A DNA stretch of 27,648 nt from Myxococcota bacterium (GCA_963169055.1 CAUJFU010000049.1:1-27648); one strand, 5' to 3'; positions 9,101 to 14,930 are shown, counted from the first letter of the stretch. Notes: a model not told the origin generated them from the sequence alone. Made by a program: numbers and translations.

Positions 9101-10471
9101 AGGAGCCGATTGTTTGGGAGTAACGCGCAAAGCCGCGTTGGAAGGAGAAGCTGGCTGTTTTGGGGTGACTTGAAGAGAAGCATCGGAGGCGGAGTAGCGG
9201 GGGGATTGGGGGACGGTGCTAGCGCTGCCTTGTGAAAGGCTGCGTGCGAGCGGTCGAACCGTTAAGCCCTGTGGTGGAGCGGAAGGCTGTGCGGTCTGGT
9301 CTGCCGAAGCGGACGAAGACAAAGGGGACGATAGGTCGAGGATCTTGAGCGGGATGGGCCAAGACTGTGCGGCAAGTTGTGCGATAAAACGCTCGATTTG
9401 GGCGGGGTCATGGTTGTTCGTTTTATAGAGAGTTTTTCGGACAGGGTTAAGATCCAGTTCTCCATCTGCGATGTACTGAGGCATACGTTTTCGCAGGTAT
9501 TTTTCAAACTTACCGGGGTCAACCCATTTTGCGATGGGAGAAGCATACAAAACGGCGGACATCTTGGAGGCGATCGCGTCTGCAAGTTCGGTCATTGCGG
9601 AGTCTGGCTCAGACCACTGATCCCAACTTCCGCTTGGGAAACTTTGCGAAGGCATCGAGCCTTGAGAAGCATGGATCGAGACTTTGTTTGGCTCTTTTGT
9701 AGGAGGCTGTGCAGAGCGAGATGTGGGCGGGATGGAGGCGTTTTTAGGGCGGCGGGGATCACCTCCGTCGCTTGGGAGAGAAGCCACAACTTGGTTCGAT
9801 GCGATCCCTTGAAAAGAAAGTGACAGCTCCTGCATTTCCCCATCGGTCCGAGGACTTCGGTGGGAACTCACAGAAGAGGCGGCTTTTGCGGGCTGCAAAG
9901 AGCCTGAAGAGATCGCCCCCGAAGAGATCGCCCCTGAAGAGATCGCCCCTGAAGAGATCGCCCCGTTGTATTCGGACGAGGGGGGATGCACGGGATGAGA
10001 GAGAGCCGAAAGTTGCCCAGAAGAATCCCCTCGACGACTTTGAGGGTGAAGCGGAAGTTCGCGGTCAAAGGAAAGGATCGCGGGATTGGGTGGAGTGTAT
10101 TCTTGGGATGCCGAAGCGAAGTGTTCTTGAGGAAGAGAGGCCCGCCCTTGTTGTCCAAAACGCGGAGGTTCGGGGCGGGAAGGATGGGTGGATCGAAGGG
10201 GGGCGGGTTGAAGCAAGGGGAAGAGTTCGCGCCACAAAAGAAACCATGGGCCTTGGAGTTGGAGGTGATGGCTTTCTTGGGTGAGCCATTCGCGGATTTG
10301 GGATTGGGCGTTTGCGCGAGAGAGGGCTTGGTTGGCGTGTTGCACGACAGAGAGAAGGCGGTTGGAAAGATCGGAGTCTCGCCACAGACGAAGCAACGAA
10401 GGATCGTTGTTTGGTTGACGGATCTGCGCATCAAGACGCTGAAGGATTTCTTTAGGCTTCCAGAAAGACAT
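6119..10471 (-). CDS. Giant single-pass membrane hub protein with duplicated domain and tandem repeats
   Basis: 1450 residues from the ATG at 10471; GGAGG lies upstream (10485-10489, a rather long 13-base spacer). A longer GTG frame starts at 10555 but overlaps the likely promoter. There is no signal peptide. A helical N-terminal domain (1-90, starting MSFWKPKEILQRLDAQI) is followed by disordered Ser/Pro/Ala sequence carrying two copies of a ~100-residue domain (about 278-380 and 581-687). Five kinds of short tandem repeat occur: GAISS, SPSRxxLSA, a 17-residue SRGDL unit, YPPQA and HATGSFAPLP. One membrane helix lies at about 1339-1361 (LWFLRALLLLFLGVAIGLF), preceded by basic residues. This predicts a cytoplasmic body and an ~89-residue periplasmic tail ending LLYRIDLDKQI. 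It is the first gene of the operon with the barrel and TPR/HEAT genes. Function is unknown; the build suggests a scaffold linking cytoplasmic partners to the envelope. Confidence 0.8.
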   Translation of the reverse strand: MSFWKPKEILQRLDAQIRQPNNDPSLLRLWRDSDLSNRLLSVVQHANQALSRANAQSQIREWLTQESHHLQLQGPWFLLWRELFPLLQPAPLRSTHPSRPEPPRFGQQGRASLPQEHFASASQEYTPPNPAILSFDRELPLHPQSRRGDSSGQLSALSHPVHPPSSEYNGAISSGAISSGAISSGAISSGSLQPAKAASSVSSHRSPRTDGEMQELSLSFQGIASNQVVASLPSDGGDPRRPKNASIPPTSRSAQPPTKEPNKVSIHASQGSMPSQSFPSGSWDQWSEPDSAMTELADAIASKMSAVLYASPIAKWVDPGKFEKYLRKRMPQYIADGELDLNPVRKTLYKTNNHDPAQIERFIAQLAAQSWPIPLKILDLSSPLSSSASADQTAQPSAPPQGLTVRPLARSLSQGSASTVPQSPRYSASDASLQVTPKQPASPSNAALRVTPKQSAPSPVRADLDTPPKKEPRTAAPHSASSPSPSRSGLSASSPSPSRANLSAASAPSPSRSDLSASAPSPSRANLSAASSRPAPREANKPPPQESSLQSSRYASFSDIVPASGANKPLSVEQSAAAGYFPSGSWDQHEASPVPDQIEQLLQLLINELSLTRLSRFVDPHKFEIFLRKRIKKYIQNTQVDLEPIRETLLKTPKALPEDVDDYLRQVARTDSLFWVFRLPPGLRRANTAPPIHLQGTPQDDPELAALLDKSGLFDDIFPPHHPPQPAAPPPAQEERVNENRAPMVFRDASLTGSRGDLPQVPQRPPMSSGSRGDLSQVPQRPPMSSGSRGDLSQVPQRPPMSSGSRGDLSNLSTHAPPATSHAFDPRRQVPQRPTISSGSRGDLSQVPQRPSISSSSRGDLSQVPQRPPMSSGSRGDLPQVPQRPAAALGYPQHPQASYPPQAAQTSYPPQASYPPQASQASYPPQAAYPPQASYSPQTAYPPQASQVSYPPQASRAPLTGSFEPYPAAPDPYAPGLRYTSQPASPSGHFSAASFGGPLPSQHRSGVHPAPSVGGLPPSHRSGVHPAPQMGAPSPYAAHASNPSAAPSYSPKHPSLGTPHPSTPAPRMPAHATGSFAPLPAHATGSFAPLPAHATGSFAPYTQPPAPHRTGAFPPLGHSTGSFQPLSTSAPQANPAPMAAPDFLSPVFQTDSLGVKRSTMQVNAHQDIAAARALDDVLSAWDDPSQTTARHPGFFKPNIDWMADEPAAPPAPSASPRFPGGDPLFTNNHAAQPSAALASPIASPMHGGAQPSASAFSASHQPPVAQGHKTGPNLRPAPSNLSVGDLISLSASLPAISFNPLTGVRPAPLQDEDDHTINEPEVTMRVPRPLPPPSKSQKGLWFLRALLLLFLGVAIGLFVWMRLQHHTPIVGKSLSRSLYQAYLPIESLFQEENTLSFVLPSGWHKGPLGRNLEERVFSLRDKLKQQRVRYVLIFSPRKQLLYRIDLDKQI
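7168..7266 (-). repeat. 33-bp tandem repeat, 3 copies (AHATGSFAPLP)
   Basis: Three in-frame copies of an 11-residue unit AHATGSFAPLP lie inside the hub gene. A looser fourth and fifth (RTGAFPPL, STGSFQPL) follow towards the C-terminus. Copies differ by only a few bases, which suggests fairly recent duplication. Confidence 0.8.
7606..7790 (-). repeat. YPPQA short tandem repeat block
   Basis: About a dozen copies of YPPQA-type units (YPPQAS, YPPQAA, YPPQTA), in 15- to 24-bp periods, are encoded on the minus strand; the plus strand reads as repeated GCCTGCGGAGGATAC. The translation is Pro/Gln/Tyr-rich and surely disordered. It lies between the SRGDL repeats and the Gly/Ser/Pro-rich C-terminal linker of the hub protein. 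Confidence 0.8.
7811..8218 (-). repeat. 51-bp tandem repeat encoding 17-residue SRGDL unit, ~7 copies
   Basis: The unit GSRGDLSQVPQRPPMSS recurs about seven times in frame in the hub protein (about residues 746-889). The fourth copy is followed by a 20-odd residue interruption and then the array resumes. Base differences between copies are few and mostly silent or conservative. Each copy carries an Arg-Gly-Asp triplet. Confidence 0.85.
8410..8730 (-). repeat. Second copy of a duplicated ~100-residue domain
   Basis: Encodes about residues 581-687 of the hub protein, from FPSGSWDQHE to LPPGLRRA. It aligns with the first copy at FPSGSWDQ, FVDPHKFEIFLRKRI, YI and DLEPIRETLLKT. The fold looks all-helical. 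No known family is recognised. Confidence 0.75.
8871..9040 (-). repeat. SPSRxxLSA tandem repeat
   Basis: Four to five copies of a 12- to 14-residue unit (SPSRSDLSAS, SPSRANLSAAS) are encoded in frame between the two copies of the duplicated domain. On the plus strand this appears as repeated GGCGCAGAGGC-like blocks of about 36-42 bp. Confidence 0.75.
9332..9640 (-). repeat. First copy of a duplicated ~100-residue domain
   Basis: Encodes about residues 278-380 of the hub protein, from FPSGSWDQWS to PIPLKIL. Key positions shared with the second copy are FPSGSWDQ, WVDPGKFEKYLRKRM, YI and DLNPVRKTLYKT. About 200 residues of repeats separate the copies. Confidence 0.75.
9904..9966 (-). repeat. 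15-bp tandem repeat, 4 copies (GAISS)
   Basis: Four nearly identical 15-bp units encode GAISS repeats in the Ser-rich stretch after the N-terminal domain of the hub protein. The near identity of the units suggests slippage. Confidence 0.8.
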
Positions 10472-10543
10472 CTGCGTCTCTCTGCCTCCGTAGTGAAAGG
10501 AAAGCGCACCCAACAAACCACCGCGTAGTGCAGTGTGCGGGAC

Positions 10544-10572
10544 ATCATAACGCACCCCATCGCTTCAAGCAA
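10544..10572 (-). promoter_or_regulatory. Candidate sigma70-like promoter of the hub operon
   Basis: On the minus strand TTGCTT (10567-10572) and TATGAT (10544-10549) are 17 bases apart. The -10 is close to consensus and the -35 is poor. Initiation near 10537 would leave a leader of about 66 bases before the ATG at 10471 and would exclude the longer GTG start at 10555. Confidence 0.4.
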
Positions 10573-10637
10573 TAAGTTCTCTTGTTTCCTAGACCTTTGC
10601 GCATCGAGCAGAACGTCGAGCGTGGCGGGGATGGCGC

Positions 10638-10666
10638 TTGACAGGTGGGGCCAATTCTTCTAGCGT
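10638..10666 (+). promoter_or_regulatory. Candidate promoter of the lipoprotein gene
   Basis: A perfect TTGACA (10638-10643) is followed after 17 bases by TAGCGT (10661-10666), a weak -10 that keeps the first two T/A and the last T. It would give a leader of about 110 bases. Confidence 0.4.
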
Positions 10667-10700
10667 CGCCTGTGTTTGTCGGTGGCCTATTCTATCCAAC

Positions 10701-10729
10701 GCCCCAACGCAAGGGGCTTTGCAAAAGCC
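10701..10729 (+). other. Two overlapping, mutually exclusive small hairpins in the lipoprotein leader
   Basis: GCCCC (10701-10705) pairs with GGGGC (10713-10717). The 3' arm of that stem overlaps GGCTTT (10715-10720), which can pair instead with AAAGCC (10724-10729). The two stems cannot form together. Both are short, so regulation by switching is only a suggestion. Confidence 0.25.
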
Positions 10730-10783
10730 GCAAACAAGCACTTCGTGTGAAGCAAGCAACGTCGGGCAAAGATCGAGGAAAGC

Positions 10784-11524
10784 ATGTTGAAGGCAAGAGA
10801 AAGACGGATGATGGGCGTTTGTGGATGGTTATTGTGTTTCGGGTGGTTGGTGGGTTGTGTCGATCCAATCAAACCACAGCCCACACCCAAGGGGGAATGC
10901 AAGACTGAGATGGATTGCATCAAGAAAAGTTGCCCACAAACGGACGCCAACGAATACAAGCGTTGTGTCGATGCGCTTCATACGTTCGACAGCAGCGGCC
11001 CCAACTATGTGATGTGTTCGATCCAACCCGAAGAAAAAGATAACAAATGTGGAAAGTCGAGCACAGGCCTTTCCGAAGGGCAATTTGTGGTGAAGTTTCC
11101 CGACAACCTAAGCAAACAGATGGAAGAAGCGATCACCACGTCACTGCGGTTGTTTGTGTTCCCCAAGACCGATCTCAACGGGAAAGCCATCGATTGTGCG
11201 CGACTCAAAACGCTCAACGACACCAAACCCCAAGATCTGCTCGCGCTGGAATTAGGGCGTTACTACCCCAACCGCGTAAGCGCGACTCCTTTTGATACTC
11301 CGATCAAACCACCGTTTGCGAGTTCTCTTCCGCTGCTCTATGATCATATCCCTGTCGGCAAGCATATCGTGGTGGTTGCGGGCTTTTGCCGCAAAGACAA
11401 GCCGATCGATGCGACCACTCCGGGCGATTACTTTGCTTGCAAAGAGATCGACTTTGTCGCCGCTCCGACCAAACCAGCATTTACCATCGAAGCCAACGTC
11501 GAAGACAATCTTTGTTTTAAGTGA
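10784..11524 (+). CDS. Cysteine-rich lipoprotein
   Basis: 246 residues. The start ATG at 10784 has GAGG five bases upstream. A basic N-region (MLKARERRMM) and hydrophobic core lead to the lipobox LVGC, with Cys25 as the probable lipidated residue, followed by VDP. No Asp follows directly at +2, so outer-membrane sorting is expected under the E. coli rule, which may not hold here. Residues 36-85 contain a cluster of six cysteines (ECKTEMDC, KSCPQT, KRCVD, VMCS, NKCGK). The rest alternates beta-type sequence (FVVKFPDNL, HIVVVAGFCRK) and probably forms a sandwich domain ending in NLCFK. I do not recognise the family. It is divergent from the hub operon, and its last 8 bases overlap a convergent gene on the other strand. 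Confidence 0.85.
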   Translation: MLKARERRMMGVCGWLLCFGWLVGCVDPIKPQPTPKGECKTEMDCIKKSCPQTDANEYKRCVDALHTFDSSGPNYVMCSIQPEEKDNKCGKSSTGLSEGQFVVKFPDNLSKQMEEAITTSLRLFVFPKTDLNGKAIDCARLKTLNDTKPQDLLALELGRYYPNRVSATPFDTPIKPPFASSLPLLYDHIPVGKHIVVVAGFCRKDKPIDATTPGDYFACKEIDFVAAPTKPAFTIEANVEDNLCFK

Positions 11525-12077
11525 TCTGTGCGGTGTCAAGGAGCGCGAGCAACGCTTGTCGTTGGCGTTCGGCTTCTTGTTCGCGTGCAAGAGAGGATGG
11601 TTCGGGAAGAACGAGAGCAGCCGCCGCAGCTTGTGCCCATGCAAGCGCACGCAGAGCATATTCTTCTTGATCAGCAGCATCTGCCGCAGCATTCGTGGCT
11701 TCGGCACCTGTTTGAAGGACGGCATGTTCGTGTGCGGTTCGGCGGGCAGCGTCAACAATTTGCCGAAGTGCTTGTTCGAGAGGCATCCCCGCCTCCAAAC
11801 CCAACGGCGAAAAGGTATCGTTTTCAAGAAGAGGCGCTGCGGGGTGGGGGAGGTGTTGAGCCGCCAACCATCGGCGGCGGATCTCAATGGCCGCAAAACA
11901 AGCGGGGGCTGTTTGCGCGAGGGGATGGGGAGATTGGTGGAGTGCGTAAAGGGCAGTGTCACAGGCCAACCGCGCCAAGATCCCAGAGGGGATCTCCCCT
12001 GCGTCACGCAAGCGCTTTAGCTGCAAAAGAAAATTGCCTTGTTCTTGAAGGGATTGGCGCAACGTCTGGTGATCCAT
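11517..12077 (-). CDS. Alanine-rich hypothetical protein
   Basis: 186 residues from the ATG at 12077 (MDHQTLRQSLQEQGNFLL), which has AAAGGAG at 12090-12096 upstream with a 12-base spacer. A longer frame to 12182 overlaps the adenosyltransferase and lacks a site. The protein is strongly helical, rich in Ala, Leu, Gln and Glu, with no signal peptide or membrane span. A run of Ala-rich sequence (EATNAAADAADQEEYALRAL) lies in the C-terminal half. It starts 31 bases after the adenosyltransferase stop and is likely co-transcribed with it. Its 3' end overlaps the lipoprotein gene. Family unknown; any link with cobalamin is only by position. Confidence 0.7.
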   Translation of the reverse strand: MDHQTLRQSLQEQGNFLLQLKRLRDAGEIPSGILARLACDTALYALHQSPHPLAQTAPACFAAIEIRRRWLAAQHLPHPAAPLLENDTFSPLGLEAGMPLEQALRQIVDAARRTAHEHAVLQTGAEATNAAADAADQEEYALRALAWAQAAAAALVLPEPSSLAREQEAERQRQALLALLDTAQIT

Positions 12078-12108
12078 GATCTCGCGTCGCTCCTTTGCGA
12101 TGAGAATA

Positions 12109-12675
12109 TCAAGATTTGGGGGGTCGGGACTTTCGTAGGTTGGTGACCAAGACTTCTTCGACACCTTCGCGAAGATTGGCACGGCGCCCGAAAGAAAACA
12201 ACAGATCGCTCAGGCGGTTGAGGTACTGGATCAAGACATCGCGAAGCGGTTCTGTGGCTGCAAGGCGAACCACCGCACGTTCGGCGCGGCGGCAGACGGT
12301 TCTTGCGACGTGCAATCGGGCTGAAGTCTTTGATCCACCGGGCAAGATGAAAGATTTGAGAGTTGGCAACTCTTCGTCGCAAGCATCGATCCAATCTTCC
12401 AATCGCTTGACGGCGTCTTCCTCGATCACCTCGCCAAAAGGCTTTCGATCAGCAGGTGTTGCCAATTCGCTATTGACAAAAAAAAGCTCCGATTGTATCT
12501 CTGCGATCTGTGCGATCAGTTCGGAATCTTCCGCTTCCGCACGCAAAAGCCCCAACCAACTCACCAATTCATCTACGCATCCGTATGCTTCGACGCGTTC
12601 GCTTCCCTTGCTCACGCGAACGTTGCCAAGCAATCCTGTTTCTCCACGATCTCCCCCTCGGGTGTAAATTTTCAT
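12109..12675 (-). CDS. pduO: PduO-type ATP:cob(I)alamin adenosyltransferase
   Basis: 188 residues, the normal length for the family. These enzymes transfer the 5'-deoxyadenosyl group of ATP to cob(I)alamin to make adenosylcobalamin, working as a cytoplasmic trimer. The N-terminal ATP-binding motif is present (residues 5-17, TRGGDRGETGLLG), then RVEAYGCVDEL, the conserved FILPGGS, the RTVCRRAER helix and YLNRLSDLLF near the C-terminus. All are standard for PduO-family proteins. The ATG at 12675 has AAGG seven bases upstream; a TTG at 12681 is a less likely start. A good promoter lies just upstream. I saw no cobalamin riboswitch in the short leader and no other cobalamin gene in the window, so this may serve salvage or a B12-dependent enzyme encoded elsewhere. 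Confidence 0.95.
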   Translation of the reverse strand: MKIYTRGGDRGETGLLGNVRVSKGSERVEAYGCVDELVSWLGLLRAEAEDSELIAQIAEIQSELFFVNSELATPADRKPFGEVIEEDAVKRLEDWIDACDEELPTLKSFILPGGSKTSARLHVARTVCRRAERAVVRLAATEPLRDVLIQYLNRLSDLLFSFGRRANLREGVEEVLVTNLRKSRPPKS

Positions 12676-12704
12676 CGCCAAACCTTTCCGATATAGCCTT
12701 CTCG

Positions 12705-12734
12705 ATCATAGAGAAGGAATCTTTTTCTTGTTAA
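12705..12734 (-). promoter_or_regulatory. Sigma70-like promoter of the adenosyltransferase gene
   Basis: TTAACA (12729-12734, minus strand) and TATGAT (12705-12710) are 18 bases apart, each one mismatch from consensus. Initiation near 12698 leaves a leader of about 22 bases with an AAGG site. A small inverted repeat, CCTTCTC/GAGAAGG (12697-12703 and 12711-12717), brackets the -10 element and could be an operator. Confidence 0.6.
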
Positions 12735-12749
12735 AGAGATATTCTTATT

Positions 12750-12784
12750 GTTATCCACAATGGAGCGCTGAAATTGTGGATAAC
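12750..12784. promoter_or_regulatory. Perfect 12-bp inverted repeat containing two consensus DnaA boxes
   Basis: GTTATCCACAAT (12750-12761) and ATTGTGGATAAC (12773-12784) are exact inverted copies around an 11-base centre. Each arm contains TTATCCACA, the consensus DnaA box (12751-12759 plus; 12775-12783 minus). It lies just upstream of the adenosyltransferase -35. On the plus strand the second arm is followed by TTTTTT, so a terminator-like hairpin is an alternative reading, but no plus-strand gene needs ending here. Confidence 0.6.
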
Positions 12785-13009
12785 TTTTTTGGAGAAAACC
12801 CTTTGTGCAGGTAAAGTATACGCCAACATATGGTTTTTATGGGCTTTTTTCACGACCGAAGTTTTTTTCAAAAAACAGCGAGCCGTGTGGATTTCTCGGC
12901 GCAAAGAAGAGAAGGAGCGAGAAAAACAAGGGGGGACAAAGAGATCGAAAAAAGTCAAGTGCGGGAGGGCGGAGCGAGGCGCGGAGAAAACCGATGAAAG
13001 GTTGTCGTG

Positions 13010-13921
13010 TTAGCTTGCGGAGGCGGAGGCACCCACGCCGTTGCTCTCGTCGTCTTGGGGAAGAGCGCCGGGATCGAATTCGGGGGCGTCTTCGTCGCGG
13101 GTGGGTTGGATTTCAGCGGCAGCTTTTTCGGCGTCAGCTTTGGCTTTGGCGAGAACTTCGTCGATGATGGCGCGCATGGGTTCGGTGCCGAAGCGTTCTT
13201 CGGCGCGTTGTGTGATGGCAAGGATCTGTTCGCGTTCTTGTTGGAGCAGCTTTTGGAGTTCGCGGTTATCACGAAAAGCGCGATCGAGTTGGTTTTGGGT
13301 GACGCGATAGGCGTAATCGTTGTTGTCTGCGCGAGCGCGAAGGCGGCGAAGATCGGATTTTTCAGAACCGATGCGCTTTTTCTCTTTTTCGAGCTGTTGT
13401 TCGACCTTGCGTTGGGTGCGCTCAAGAGATTGTTTTTCTTCGGTGATCTTTTTGAGTTCATCTTGGAGAGATTTCTTTTCCGCGTTGGTTTTGTTGCGGA
13501 TCTCGTCGATCTTCTTTTGGGTTTCTGCGTCGAGTTGCTCGCGTTCTTTTTGGAGGTTGGCGAGATCGATCTGAAGGGACTGAAAGCGCTCACGGAGGGC
13601 GACCAGTTCGGTTTCAGCTTCGGGAGATTCCGCGTGGAGTTGTTTGAGGCGTGTTTTGAGTTCGTCGTTTTCAACGCGCACGTCGCGGAGTTTGTTGCGC
13701 AAGTCCTTTTGTTGGCCTTTGCCTTCGGACTGGTTTTTTTGGAAATCCTTGAGTTGGTTGTTTTTTTGCTCCATCTCGCGTTCGACAGCTTCGGTTCTTT
13801 CGCGGCTACGAGCAAGAAGTTCTTTGGTTTGTTCGAGTTGCTTTCCAAGGACGCCGAGTTGGTAGAAGAGGCCGACTGCGATCAATCCAAGAACGCCAAG
13901 AAATACCCAGGCCATGGTCAT
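13010..13921 (-). CDS. Membrane-anchored coiled-coil protein
   Basis: 303 residues from the ATG at 13921 (GGAG ten bases upstream). The sequence starts MTMAWVFLGVLGLIAVGLFY, a single N-terminal membrane helix, then Lys/Glu/Gln/Arg-rich heptads from about 25 to 235 without Pro or Gly breaks (for example LKQLHAESPEAETELVALRE). The acidic C-terminal tail ends DDESNGVGASASAS and is probably disordered. Function cannot be told from sequence; proteins of this build act as spacers or envelope-linked scaffolds. It lies between the MoxR-type cluster and the adenosyltransferase gene but has its own promoter and a leader of nearly 190 bases. The same DNA is open on the plus strand for 311 codons; that frame is Phe/Gly-rich and is regarded as the complement of the coiled coil. 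Confidence 0.8.
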   Translation of the reverse strand: MTMAWVFLGVLGLIAVGLFYQLGVLGKQLEQTKELLARSRERTEAVEREMEQKNNQLKDFQKNQSEGKGQQKDLRNKLRDVRVENDELKTRLKQLHAESPEAETELVALRERFQSLQIDLANLQKEREQLDAETQKKIDEIRNKTNAEKKSLQDELKKITEEKQSLERTQRKVEQQLEKEKKRIGSEKSDLRRLRARADNNDYAYRVTQNQLDRAFRDNRELQKLLQQEREQILAITQRAEERFGTEPMRAIIDEVLAKAKADAEKAAAEIQPTRDEDAPEFDPGALPQDDESNGVGASASAS

Positions 13922-14114
13922 GAAAATAAGTCTCCGAGTTAGCGGCTGCGGGCTTCTGCGTATGACAAGAAAGCCAAGCCAGAACGTTGAAGAGAGAGCG
14001 GAGGGCGATTGGCCTACGGTGATCCTGCGATCTTTCGTTTGACCGCCCCATCGCATCGTGGTTTTTGAACGCAGAGAAAAGGTTGAGCACTGCGCCCCAA
14101 AACGCAGGCGGGTA

Positions 14115-14142
14115 ATAATAGCCTGACAAAGCCGCTTGTCAA
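14115..14142 (-). promoter_or_regulatory. Strong sigma70-like promoter of the coiled-coil gene
   Basis: On the minus strand a perfect TTGACA (14137-14142) and TATTAT (14115-14120) are 16 bases apart. Initiation near 14108 leaves a leader of about 187 bases (13922-14108), in which I see no convincing gene. The promoter falls inside the upstream extension of the coding frame (to 14146), which supports the ATG at 13921 as the real start. Confidence 0.6.
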
Positions 14143-14158
14143 CCACAGATGCACGAGA

Positions 14159-14416
14159 TCACAGTTCGTCAGAGGGTTCATTGGGGGAGGGGGTTTTTTG
14201 GTGCTCGTGTTGAACAGACGTCGCCATCCAAGCACGACTCAGATCAACCCCTGCACGCAGCATCGAGGCCCCTGCGATCAGGGCGAAGGCAGCGGCAACA
14301 TAATCAACTCGGCGCAAAAAAGAGATGCAGCAGTACAGGAAATAAGGCCCTGAGAAGACCAACAGCAAACCAACCACAGGGTAGATATCACGAAGCCGTT
14401 CGAGCCAAGAGCGCAT
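14159..14416 (-). CDS. Small two-helix membrane protein
   Basis: 85 residues. The ATG at 14416 has GGAGGG nine bases upstream. Two hydrophobic segments follow: IYPVVGLLLVFSGPYFLYCC (11-30) and YVAAAFALIAGASMLRAGVD (39-58), with Arg residues between and after. The hydrophilic C-terminus ends PSPNEPSDEL. It is the last gene of the MoxR-type cluster, 61 bases after the 141-residue membrane protein. The family is not recognised. Confidence 0.7.
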   Translation of the reverse strand: MRSWLERLRDIYPVVGLLLVFSGPYFLYCCISFLRRVDYVAAAFALIAGASMLRAGVDLSRAWMATSVQHEHQKTPSPNEPSDEL

Positions 14417-14477
14417 GATCACGATCCCTCCAAAAAGACACCAAGAAGCCGAGGATACCAAGCGGATAGAAGGGCAT

Positions 14478-14903
14478 TTAAAGCCAACCAGCCCGAAACA
14501 TCCAAACAAAGCCGAGTCCCAGACAGCCAAACACCGCCCCAACCCACAAAAAAGCCAGCCACCACGGGCGCAGCGTCACGTGCTGTAGTTCGCGCAAGTG
14601 AACCTGTTGCAGAGGTCGGACAAAGCTGGCCATCTGATAAAAGAAGAAGAAAAAAACGATCAAGAACTGCATAAAAGCAAGGCTGAGGTAGCTCATTTTG
14701 TGGAAGGTTTTTTCTCCGTGTGCAGCCCAAAGCGCGGCGACAAGGCAGCCCACCGCGTACATCGCACAAGCAAAGGTCCAACCAAATCGTCGGACCACCT
14801 GCTGCGGGGTGGGAGAAGAAGACGCGGCAGCAAGGGGGATGGGTCGGATAGCGCGTGCGGAAAGCGCGGGTGGAAGGGAAGGAGGAGAGGAAAGGTTTGT
14901 CAT
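14478..14903 (-). CDS. Membrane protein with three predicted helices
   Basis: 141 residues from the ATG at 14903. A Ser/Pro-rich N-terminal tail (about 35 residues) precedes three hydrophobic segments: near 43-60 (TFACAMYAVGCLVAALWAAH), 71-92 (LSLAFMQFLIVFFFFFYQMA) and 115-137 (LAFLWVGAVFGCLGLGFVWM). It starts 27 bases after the DUF58 gene stop and is surely in the same transcript, although its ribosome site is weak. No family is recognised. Position next to MoxR/DUF58 suggests a membrane partner of that complex. Confidence 0.7.
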   Translation of the reverse strand: MTNLSSPPSLPPALSARAIRPIPLAAASSSPTPQQVVRRFGWTFACAMYAVGCLVAALWAAHGEKTFHKMSYLSLAFMQFLIVFFFFFYQMASFVRPLQQVHLRELQHVTLRPWWLAFLWVGAVFGCLGLGFVWMFRAGWL

Positions 14904-14930
14904 ATCGAGTCCGTATCGAGGGGGAAAGTT

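Larger units (their letters stand above)
10472..10783. other. Divergent intergenic region
   Basis: This 312-bp stretch separates the minus-strand hub operon from the plus-strand lipoprotein gene. It holds one promoter candidate for each direction and a pair of overlapping hairpins in the lipoprotein leader, listed separately. No coding frame in it has a believable composition. Confidence 0.7.
12676..13009. other. Intergenic region upstream of the adenosyltransferase gene
   Basis: This 334-bp stretch, AT-richer than its surroundings, separates the coiled-coil gene from the adenosyltransferase gene. It contains the adenosyltransferase promoter and a DnaA-box inverted repeat (listed separately) and several A/T tracts around 12840-12880. 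Short Lys/Arg-rich frames on either strand (12774-13013 plus, 12731-12958 minus) have no ribosome sites or recognisable content and are not called as genes. Confidence 0.7.

Noticed and set aside
12697-12717. CCTTCTC/GAGAAGG hairpin followed by AATCTTTTTC on the plus strand, read as a terminator
   Set aside because: No plus-strand gene ends nearby, the stem is AT/GC mixed and short, and it brackets the -10 of the adenosyltransferase promoter, so an operator or chance is more likely.
12774-13013. 79-codon plus-strand frame in the intergenic region
   Set aside because: Lys/Arg/Glu-rich low-complexity end, no ribosome site, and it runs into the coiled-coil gene's 3' end.
13007-13942. 311-codon plus-strand frame covering the coiled-coil gene almost exactly
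   Set aside because: Its Phe/Gly/Val-rich repeats are what the complement of Lys/Glu/Gln codons gives; the minus strand has a promoter, ribosome site, membrane anchor and heptads.
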